Below, piece after piece: positions 55,770-64,000 of a DNA stretch of 64,000 nucleotides (within the stretch, counting starts at the first letter, position 1; each line of letters starts with the position of its first letter). Below the pieces are notes generated by a model. It was given only the letters and a program-made list of their open reading frames with translations, searched no databases and was not told the DNA's origin. A program made the position numbers and the translations under genes. The stretch is from NCBI GenBank assembly GCA_034359265.1, contig CP136898.1, positions 39,951,501 through 40,015,500 on the forward strand, read 5' to 3'. Origin of the DNA: Canna indica. Its lineage: Eukaryota > Streptophyta > Magnoliopsida > Zingiberales > Cannaceae.

Positions 55770-57110
55770 TAAATCTTACATGCCCATCATGGTAGATACC
55801 TAGAGTCAGGCGAACGTCATCGCCAATAGGCAGCAACCTAGCAGCAGTGTTCCCCCGCTACCTAGAGACGCTAACATGGCAAGGAGTGACACTCCGGTGC
55901 TCACTGACTCAACTCTAGAGGAGCTACGGTGTCTGATCGTTGATCTCTAGGTGTAGAACCAAAGGCTGATAGCCCAGGTCGACGTGCTAACACAGCCTAA
56001 AGAACAACACCAACCGAGCGGGAGTATTGCCGCTCGGATCACGAAGAAGACAACCACCTTAAGAGGACTAGGAGGCCAACCTCAGCCTTTAGAGACAAGA
56101 TCTCCCACACTTAATACCAGAGGGAAGGAACCGAGGCCATAGAGGTCGTTCCTCTCCTCATCGTCGACTCAAGACGATTTGTGGAACACATCATGGCAAT
56201 AACCCTCCCTGATAACTTCAATCTCCTGGCCACCCTCCAACCTTACGACGACATGGGTGATCCAACCACCCACCTGACTATGTTCCGATCGATGATGCTT
56301 CTCAATGGCGCTAGCGATTCTATCCTGTGTCGAGCGTTCCCCACCTTCCTACTAAAAGCCACACTATTATGGTTCTCCACCCTCCCATCAAGCTCCATAC
56401 ACACCTTCCAGGAGCTCTCCAAGGTGTTCATTAGTCAGTTCTCCTCATCTCGGATCTATTCCAAGATTGAGGACTCCTTCCACTACATCAAGTAGGTATA
56501 GAATGAGCCGCTGAGAGAATACCTAAAGAGATTCAACGTCGTAGCCATGGAGATCCCCAACCTCGACCCTCACGTCGAGCTATATTCGATCAAACCAGAT
56601 AGCCCACGCGAACCAGATAGCCTTGTCCAAGCCAAAAACTATGGTTGAGTTCTGGGAACGACCAACATGCTGTATGGAGATGAAAGAATTCAAAGAGGCC
56701 AAAAAGGCCGACATGCAGACCAATAAAGATAATATTGAGGACAAAAAAACAAGGAAGCCCAATAAAAGGCAAAAGGGCAAGATCGTCGAGGACAAGACGA
56801 TGGCAAAGGAAGGAGGTCGCCGCCCCAACCTACCGCCATATATGAGGAATACACCCCATTGAACACCAAAATGGTGACTATTCTCTGAGAAATTTACAAT
56901 CTGAAACTTCTCAAATATCCCAGTAACGTCGGGAAGCAAAAGGTCCCACCTAACGTCGGTAGGAGCAAAGAGTGCAAATTCCACCGCACCTATGGGGCAC
57001 ACCACGAGGAATGTGTGGTGCTCAGAGAACAAATCGAGTACTTGAGACGAGGAGGCCAGATCAATTGCTACATTAGTCATATAAGAAATCGTAGTCAGGA
57101 CAAAAAATGG
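55770..57110 (+). pseudogene. gypsy copy 2 gag (broken)
   Basis: The best-preserved part, 56181-56495, reads LPDNFNLLATLQPYDDMGD, MFRSMMLLNGASDSILCRAF and SSSIHTFQELSKVFISQF, the plant retrotransposon gag domain. A TAG stops it after FHYIK. Sequence resumes with YLKRFNVVAMEIPNLDPHVE. A zinc-finger-like segment (CKFHRTYGAHHEECVVLREQ) is near 56965-57035, as in Tat gag. Upstream (55770-56180) is charged, low-complexity gag N terminus with stops. Confidence 0.8.
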
Positions 57111-57406
57111 TCACAATGGCCAATGCTGAAGTTGGAGCAGCATACCCTCGAGAGATACCGGAGGCACTCGAGACAATGGCAGAATAGGTAAGCTAGACAA
57201 TGAAATTCGAGCCAAGCTCAGCCAGGAAAAGATCCTTCTGAGCCATCATGGCAGTTGACGACACGACTCACCCATAGATATCTCGCGCCAAAACCCTGAT
57301 TGTATCGTTCTACGAATTTGACTTTAAGGGAATTGATAAAAATTTGCATGACCTTGTCGTTATTTCTATAATCGCTGGCAACTTTATTGTCAGGAAAGTT
57401 CTGTTG

Positions 57407-58706
57407 TGTTAGCCCAAGGGTTCCCCCCTAGGCCTCGATCTCTATTATGATAATAACAAACATGTATTTAATATATGTGTGAAGTTTTGAGTTCAAGTTG
57501 AGGTTACGATACACACGCAAATTTTGCTCAGAGAATCGCAAAACCGTCAAAAAAGGCTAGGATGTAGATTAAGTAAAATTCGTAGATTATCGAATAGATT
57601 CTATGTCATATATCCCTAGGATCTCATCCCAAGCCCATTTGTAAAGTTATCCAAGTCAAAACTTGGTAACAAAACCCATGAAAAAGTGTGTAACAAAACA
57701 AATGTAAAAAATAGTCTCAGCCCAGGTTCGGTCGACCGGTCGGTCGACTGAACAAGGCAGAAAAATGGCAGTAGCCACTTCGGTCGACCGAACAAGGCCA
57801 AAAACTGGTAGTGGCTGATTCGGTCGACCGGATAACAGAGGAATTAATCACGATCAATTCGGTCGACCATCCAGTCGACCGAATATGGTTGTAGAAGGGA
57901 AGAGCGCCATCGGTCGCTGGGCGATTGATCAGTCGATCGATCGACGACCGATCGGCAAGCGACCGATCGGTGTCCAACGGGCAGAAAAATGCCCGTTGGA
58001 GTGCTGTTCCGAGTGAGGGGTTATAAATACCCCTTAGCAAGCACTCTTATCTCTTCTTAATGATCATTAGTGCATTCCAAAGAGAGTTTTAAGCCTTCAA
58101 AGATTGGTTAGTGCTCGCTTGCTTCGCCGGTAGCTTCATCTTGCTCAAGCGATCTTCTCTTCGCAACTTCGACAACGATTCAAGCTCACCATCTTGAAGA
58201 GTTGGAGACTTAGAAGGCGTTGGAAGGAGCTCACACTTGTGGTTTCATTTTTAGCTCCTTCTTGTTGTTTTCATTGTTCTTTAACTTGTAATCTTTATTG
58301 ATTAGCTTGCTAGGTGTGCTAGTGTAAACACTTAGGGTTTACTTTGTAGAATTATGTTTTGCCTAGGTGAATAGGTTGGTTTGAGGAGTTCTTAAAGGGT
58401 TGAGAATCGAGTCCTCAGTTATATTCGAAGGAAAACACAAAGTCTATAAAGGATTTGGTTAGAAATCCTTGGTGTGGAGCCAAGGTAGTGGAGTAGGTGG
58501 TTGGCCGAACCACTATAATCTCTTGTGTTTGCATTGCCTTGTGTGATTGCTTATAATTGCGTTTCATACTTGCTTACGAACATCATTTAGTTGCACTTAC
58601 TGTCGGTTGAAGTTGGAATTGATTTAAAAGAAATTGAAGTAGAAGTAAAAAAGTCACCCAACACTATTCAACCCCGCCCCCTTCTAGTGTGGGTATTCAC
58701 TCAACA
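57407..58706 (+). repeat. 5' LTR of copia element 2
   Basis: Starts TGTTAGCCCAAGGGTTCC and ends GGGTATTCACTCAACA, directly before the primer binding site. The start matches the partial 3' LTR at 63971. Downstream of the TATA box it resembles the LTRs of element 1, for example AGGGGTTATAAATACCCCTT. Confidence 0.9.
57727..58029 (+). promoter_or_regulatory. U3 palindrome array, hairpin and TATA box of copia 2
   Basis: CGGTCGACCG-type palindromes occur near 57729, 57781, 57819, 57861 and 57873, then a CGATCGATCGACGACCGATCGG cluster is near 57930 to 57970 (given here as its 22-bp extent, with core GATCGATCGACGACC). Hairpin arms TCCAACGGGCA and TGCCCGTTGGA (57973-58000) form an 11-bp perfect stem with a 6-nt loop. 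TATAAATA is at 58022-58029. Confidence 0.75.
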
Positions 58707-58707
58707 A

Positions 58708-58720
58708 TTGGTATCAGAGC
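58708..58720 (+). other. primer binding site of copia element 2
   Basis: TTGGTATCAGAGC lies 1 nt after the LTR end CAACA and is a perfect complement-type match to plant initiator tRNA-Met. Confidence 0.92.
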
Positions 58721-58763
58721 AAGGTCATAGGATTAGGTTTAACCATCTACTCTACAATTTAGA

Positions 58764-60478
58764 ATGACTAGTGAAATCCAACTAGCTTAAGGGTCCTCTA
58801 CTCATACTCCACCATTGTTCGATGGAAACAATTATGCCTATTGGAAGATACGCATGAATGGCTTCCTACAATCACTAGGCATGGATGTATGGAGAATGAT
58901 TCATGTAGAGTATAAGCAACCAACTAAGGATATGGATGAGTGGGATCAAGAAGAAATTAAACTCTTTAATGCAAATGCAAAGGCCGTCAATGCACTATAT
59001 TGTGGCCTATCAATTAATGAGTTTAATAGAATCTCTACGTGTAAGTATGCATATGAACTTTGGAAAGTCTTAGAGACTACACATGAAGGGACTTCACAAG
59101 TTAAAGAATCTAAGATAAACCTACTCATGCATTATTATGAAATGTTCAAGATGCTATCACATGAATCTATTGATGCCATGTATGCTCGCTTTCAAAATAT
59201 TATAAATGGATTAACTAACCTTGGTAGAGATATAAGGGAAGAGGAGAAGGTAAGGAAGCTCATTCGTTCCCTTCCAAAAGCTTGGGAGCCCAAGGTCATC
59301 GCAATCATGGAAGCAAAGGACATGAGCACCTTGAAGATCACCTTGAAGATCACCGAGCTCATTGGGTCTCTCATGAAACATGAGACCCATATGAAGCAAT
59401 ACAAGGAGGAAGATGCTCCCAAAGGCAAGACCATTGTCTTAAAAGTATCACACCGGGGTGAAGAACCCTCATCATCCGAGGAAGAGATGGATGATTTTGA
59501 AGAGATGGCAATGTTGGCAAGAAGATTCATGAGCTTCATGAGAGGAGGCATGAGAAAGGAAGAGGAGGCTAGACATGCTTCAATTGCAACAAAATCGGGC
59601 ATCTAAGGAAGGATTGCCCACTTCTCAAGATGGCTTCCACCTCCAACCCTCAGGCATTTAAGGAAGGATTGCCCAATTCTCAAGATGGCTTCCACCTCCA
59701 ACCCTCACAAGAAAGACAAATACAAGAAGAAGAAGAAGACAATGATGGCTTCTTGGGATGAAAGCGAGTCTTCGTCAAGTGAAGAAGACTCCAAGAGTGA
59801 AAAGGCAAATCTTTGCCTCATGGCAAATGACAACAAGGTAAGATTTACATTTGGCGAGCTTTCATTTATGCAAGAAGAACTAGAAAATGAATTTGATCAA
59901 ATGTATGATGAATTTAATGCTATTAGGAAAAAGTTTAAAGAGCTTAAATAGGACAACAAATCTTTAGAGCTTAAAAATGATAACTTGCTACTCTCATGCA
60001 ATGCATTAAGGAAAGAAGTAGATACCCTTAAGGAAGAAAAGCATGCCCTAGATGATGCTAAGAAGAACTTAGAAAATGAAAATAAAAAATTGGAGAATGA
60101 AAATAAGTACTTAAGTGATCAAGTAGAGCACTTGAATGATAGCATGCTAAACTTAAAAAAGGAACTTTGCATGCTAAATGAAAAAATGACAACCTTACAA
60201 AATGCCATGCCTAAGGTTGTACACGCTAGAAAGTCATCAAACAATCATGCTCATGCACACTTCCATGCTCACTCATATAGTCCAAGAAAGTTTAATGCAA
60301 GTTGTTTTTCATGTGGTATATTTGGCCATATGGCTAGAGATTGTGCACTAAGAAGGAACCCTCATGCTAGATTCTCTTGGGTTCCTAAGATGACTAACAC
60401 TCAAGGACCCAAGAAGATTTGGGTACCTAAAATTGTCTCTTCTCCTTTTGTAGATGGAGAAGCATCCTCAAGCAAGTA
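58764..60478 (+). pseudogene. copia 2 gag (broken)
   Basis: ATG at 58764 (MTSEIQLA) is followed by TAA at codon 9 (58788-58790), where element 1 has CAA. The same frame stays open to 59606 with the UBN2-type domain (INEFNRISTCKYAYELWKVL). A frameshift precedes the first zinc knuckle (CFNCNKIGHLRKDC at 59576-59617), and a 55-bp tandem duplication lies over it. An acidic/lysine-rich stretch and a coiled-coil-like region (59880-60200) follow, with a TAG near 59949. The second zinc knuckle CFSCGIFGHMARDC (about 60302-60343) is intact. Confidence 0.88.
59598..59707 (+). repeat. 55-bp tandem duplication in copia 2 gag
   Basis: The unit beginning GGCATCTAAGGAAGGATTGC (59598) repeats from 59653 with only a few differences. 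The 55-bp period is not a multiple of three, so it shifts the frame. Element 1 has a single copy. Confidence 0.9.
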
Positions 60479-63400
60479 GAAACACGTGGATATTGGATAG
60501 TGGTTGCTCAAAACACATGACGGGTGATATCAATCTTTCCGCAATCCTATCAACCAAGGATGATGGACATTTGACATTTGGAGACAATGCCAAAGGTAAG
60601 ATTGTTGGCATTGGTGATATAGGTATACTCCCCTACCCATGCATTAAAAATGTCTTACTAGTTGATGGGTTAAAGCATAATTTGATTAGCATATCTCAAT
60701 TGTGTGACAATGGATATGTAGTCATTTTTGAAGCATCTAAATGCATCATTAGAAGTGCACCATCTAATGACATTGTGTTTATTGGAAATAGGCAAGAAAA
60801 TATTTACACATTAGTTTTAAATGTTTTGCCTAATCCCCATGTTAGATGCTTGATTGCCATGGAAAATAATTCTTGGTTGTGGCATAGAAGGCTAGGACAT
60901 GCTAGCATGAGCCTCATCCAAGAAATATCAAGAAAAGACTTAGTTAAAGGAATACCTAAGATAAAATTTGAAAAAGACAAACTTTGTGATGCATGTCAAT
61001 ATGGTAAACAAGTTAAGTCTTCATTTCATAGCATTACTCAAGTAACTACATCTAGAACACTTGAACTTGTGCACATGGATCTTTTTGGTCCTTGTGATGT
61101 AGCTAGTCTAGGTGGAAAACTATGCTATGTTTTGGTTGATGATTTCTCGAGATTACATGAGTTTTCTTTATAGCCAAGAAAAATGAAACTTTTGATTTCT
61201 TCAAAAAATTTGCTAGGAGAGTTACAAATGAAAAAGGAATTTCAATTTTAAAAATTAGAAGTGATAATGGAGGAGAATTTAAAAATGAAAAGTTTACTGA
61301 ATTTTGTGATGAATTGGATATTGAGCATACCTTTTCTTCCCCTAGAACCCCTCAACAAAATGAGGTGGTTGAGAGGAAGAATATAACCTTACAAGAGATG
61401 ACTAGGACCATGCTTTGTGAAAATAATTTACCCAAGTACTTCTGGGCCGAAGCCATAAATACCTCTTGTTATGTGCTTAATCATGTTTTATTAATACCTA
61501 AAATCAAGAAAATACCTTTTGAGCGTTGGAATGATAAAATCCCAAGTGTGGGATATTTTCGTGTTTTTGGATGTAAATGCTTTATCTTAAACACTAAGGA
61601 GCATCTAGGAAAATTTGATTCTAAATCCGATGAAGGTATTTTCTTAGGTTACTCCAATAGTTCTAAGGCATATAGAGTTTATTATCATAGAACTATGATT
61701 GTTGAAGAATCTATGCATGTTACCTTTGACGAAACTAATGATTATTCTAGAAATGTTAAGATTGTGAATGTAGATGAGGAACTCACATTTCATGACAAAG
61801 AGGTTGAGAATGAAAACAATGAGGAAACTCAACATGAAGAACCCTCATCCTCAACTCTACCTCAAGATGAAGAAGAAGAAGAGGAAGCTCTACCACGTCT
61901 CCCCAAAGGGTACCGGTTGATTAGAGATCATCCAATGGATTAAGTCCTTGGAGAACCATCAACGGGAGTGGTAACACGCTCTAAACTTAAAAACATTTGT
62001 CAATATGTAGCATTCATATCTCAAGTAGAGCCAAAAAACATTAAGGAAGCGATAGAAGATGAATTTTGAATAATAGCTATGCAAGAAGAACTTAATCAAT
62101 TTGTTAGGAATGAAGTATGAGACTTAGTACCTAGACCTAGCGGACAAACCGTGATTGGGACTAAATGGATATTTAGAAATAAGTTAGATGAAGGAGGTTT
62201 AGTCATTAGAAACAAAGCTAGGTTAGTGGCCCAAGGGTACAATCAAGAAGAAGGAATAGACTATAATGAAACTTATGCTCCCATAGCTAGATTAGAGGCA
62301 ATTCGCATGCTTTTAGCTTATGCTAGTTTTAAAAGCTTTAAACTTTTTCAAATGAATGTTAAAAGTGCATTTTTAAATGGTTTTATCGATGAAGAAGTTT
62401 ATGTTGAACAACCCCTCGGATTTGAAAGTTTTGAGTTTCCAAATCATGTTTTTAAACTTAAAAAGTCTTTATATGGCTTAAAACAAGCCCTTAGGCCTTG
62501 GTATAGATCAAGGCTTTAGCATTGGAAAAGCCGATGTTTCTCTTTTTATAAAACATAATGAAAATGATATTTTACTCGTGCAAATTTATGTTGATGATAT
62601 AATATTTGGTGCTACTAATGAATTGCTTTGTGAGTGGTTTACAAAGTGCATGCAAGAAGAGTTTGAGATGAGCATGATGAGAGAACTTTCCTTCATTCTT
62701 GGTCTTCAAATCAAGCAAACCAACAAAGGAATCTTCATAAATCAAGCTAAATACACAAAGGAGCTCATCAAAAGATTTGGAATGAATGAAGCCAAGATAG
62801 CTTCTACACCAATTTCATCAAGCTTGACAAAGATGAAGATGGTATCAAAGTAGATGAAAAACGATATCAAGGTATGATTGGTAGTCTTCTCTATTTAACT
62901 GCAAGTAGACCCGATATCATATTTAGTGTTTGTGCATGTGCTAGATTTCAATCTTGTCCTAGAATGTATCACTTAAGTGCAGTCAAACGCATATTGAGAT
63001 ATTTGAAGGGCACGGTTGACTTAGGATTATGGTATCCATGTAATGCATCTTTCGATTTAATTGGTTTTTCGGATGTTGATTTTGTCGGGTGTAAAGTAGA
63101 TCAAAAAAGCACTAGTGGGTGTTGTCAATTCCTAGGGATGAGTATTGTTTCTTGGTTTTAAAGAAACAAAACTCGACCGCACTTTCAACTACCGAAGCGG
63201 AATACATCGCTGCGGCTAGTTATTGTGCACAAGTTATTTGGATGAAACAAACCCTTTTAGATTATGTACTTAAGTATTCATGTATACCTATATATTGTGA
63301 TAATACTAGGGCAATTAATTTAACAAAAAACCCAGTTTTACACTCTAGGACCAAACACATTGATCTAAGGCACTATTTTCTTAGGGATAATGTAGCTAAG

Positions 63401-63529
63401 GGAAATATATCCATGGAATTTGTATCCACCGACAAGCAACTTGTGGATATATTCACAAAACCCTTAAGTGAAGAAAGATTTTCAAACTTAAGAATGCAAT
63501 TAGGAATTTGTGATTTTCCTAGTGGTTAA
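60454..63529 (+). pseudogene. copia 2 pol (protease, integrase, RT, RNase H), broken
   Basis: Protease has an intact active site (WILDSGCSKHMTGD, about 60488). GAG-pre-integrase has WLWHRRLGHASMSL and the zinc CDACQYGK. The integrase core begins at LFGPCDVASLGG, breaks near 61155 (1-nt deletion and TGA) and continues IRSDNGGEFKNE and RTPQQNEVVERKN. RT starts IGTKWIFRNKLDEGG (62151), includes MNVKSAFLNGFIDEEVYVEQ, breaks near 62519, and has YVDD intact at 62587-62598. RNase H runs to 63529 (STTEAEYIAAASY, YCDNT, DIFTKPL). Stops at 61941, near 62070 and near 62120 are TAA or TGA at Gln or Trp positions of element 1. Confidence 0.9.
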
Positions 63530-63755
63530 GAATATTCAAAATATACATGTCTTTTGAAAAATTTCATTTCATGTGGTATCATCACACTTATGTATTGCCT
63601 TGTAATGGGGCTTTGCGATTTATCGATGTTTGCCTTCTATAGGCTTACATTGATAGGAAGGACTATAGTGGTAGATGATACTCGATTTTATTGTTTTCTT
63701 GGTTTTAATGATGGAACTCATTAATAGTACCTTAGTTCTTGCCCTTTTTGATTGA

Positions 63756-63970
63756 TGTCAAAAGGGGGAGAAAAAGCAAGGTCACATTTGTTTTATGATG
63801 CATATAGATAGAGGGAGTTACAAGCATAATATGCATATTGATAGGGGGAGCATATGTTAAGTTGCGAACTAAGTTGCGCATGCGTTAACTCAAACTCTCA
63901 AATGATACTTAGAGTCTTCTTTTATATAAAAATTTCATGTTGTGTTTGTCATCATAAAAAAGGGGGAGAT
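63756..63970 (+). other. multiple polypurine tracts before the copia 2 3' LTR
   Basis: AAAAGGGGGAGAAAAAG near 63762, TAGGGGGAGCA near 63843 and AAAAAGGGGGAGATTG ending at 63971 are three similar tracts; the last abuts the LTR and is the probable primer for plus-strand synthesis. Each is near a copy of a TTGATG or TCATCA-like motif. 63530-63755 is the 3' untranslated region with no env-like ORF visible. Confidence 0.7.
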
Positions 63971-64000
63971 TGTTGGCGCAAGGGTTCCCTCTGGGCTTCG
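63971..64000 (+). repeat. start of copia 2 3' LTR
   Basis: TGTTGGCGCAAGGGTTCC matches the start of the LTR at 57407 and is truncated by the window end. Confidence 0.85.

Larger units (their letters stand above)
44375..57406 (+). mobile_element. gypsy (Tat-like) element copy 2, split by two copia elements
   Basis: Pieces are the LTR fragment 44375-44669, the LTR end 55606-55747, primer binding site, gag (to about 57110) and a protease segment to 57406. It aligns with copy 1 over LTR, gag and the DKNLHDLVVISII protease lead-in. The first copia sits inside its 5' LTR and the second just before the protease Asp-Thr-Gly site. The rest of pol should continue beyond the second copia, outside the window. 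The left LTR boundary is uncertain. Confidence 0.75.
57407..64000 (+). mobile_element. SIRE-like Ty1/copia element 2, cut by the window edge
   Basis: The 5' LTR (57407-58706), primer binding site, gag, pol, polypurine tracts and the first 30 bp of the 3' LTR (TGTTGGCGCAAGGG from 63971) are all in the window. It is the same family or a close sister of copia element 1, in the opposite orientation. It interrupts gypsy copy 2 immediately before the protease active site. The sequence before it, TGTTG (57402-57406), would be the target duplication; the other copy is outside the window. Confidence 0.92.

Noticed and set aside
63530..63960. Possible env-like ORF after pol, as in some SIRE elements
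   Set aside because: The interval is full of stops in all frames and contains only polypurine tracts and AT-rich sequence.

Overview
This is plant nuclear DNA, from a repeat-rich angiosperm. The evidence is one intron-containing plant gene (spermine synthase), plant-type LTR retrotransposons of both superfamilies, an L1-type LINE and several hAT-like short elements. There are no bacterial operons, no ribosome binding sites and no CRISPR array. I cannot name the species.

Region 1-12 kb. A spermine synthase gene (minus strand, 10 coding exons, 1039-11440) reads as one uninterrupted frame of 374 codons with matching splice phases. Its introns are swollen by transposable elements: three hAT-like elements with 8-bp target duplications lie in introns 7 and 4 (5313-6389, 6535-7177, 8395-9814), a 110-bp tandem duplication in intron 8 and AT-rich degenerate repeats in intron 9. 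The gene-proximal upstream region holds telo-box-like motifs; a foldback element sits at 12156-12726.

Region 12.8-37.3 kb. A decayed Ty3/gypsy element of Tat-like type (gag, protease, RT, RNase H, integrase, an antisense ORF, 3' LTR) is split by three insertions: a solo copia LTR (13709-15341), a complete minus-strand Ty1/copia element with about 2-kb LTRs (17487-28079), and a 3.36-kb solo LTR (32618-35975). The copia element itself carries two hAT-like short elements, one in its left LTR and one inside its reverse transcriptase. The first contains a tRNA-like sequence.

Region 37.3-44.3 kb. A small hAT-like element is followed by a full-length minus-strand L1-type LINE (38357-44112) flanked by a perfect 16-bp target duplication.

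Region 44.4-64 kb. A second copy of the Tat-like gypsy element is interrupted by two SIRE-like copia elements in opposite orientation. One (44670-55605, minus) sits in the gypsy 5' LTR and carries two solo LTRs of its own. The other (57407 to the window edge, plus) sits at the gypsy protease active site.

The most unusual signal is a conserved U3 module in the LTRs of the SIRE-like elements and related solo LTRs. It consists of an array of CGGTCGACCG-like palindromes, then a hairpin with covarying base pairs, then a TATA box about 21 bp away. Apart from spermine synthase, no host protein-coding gene is supported in the window.
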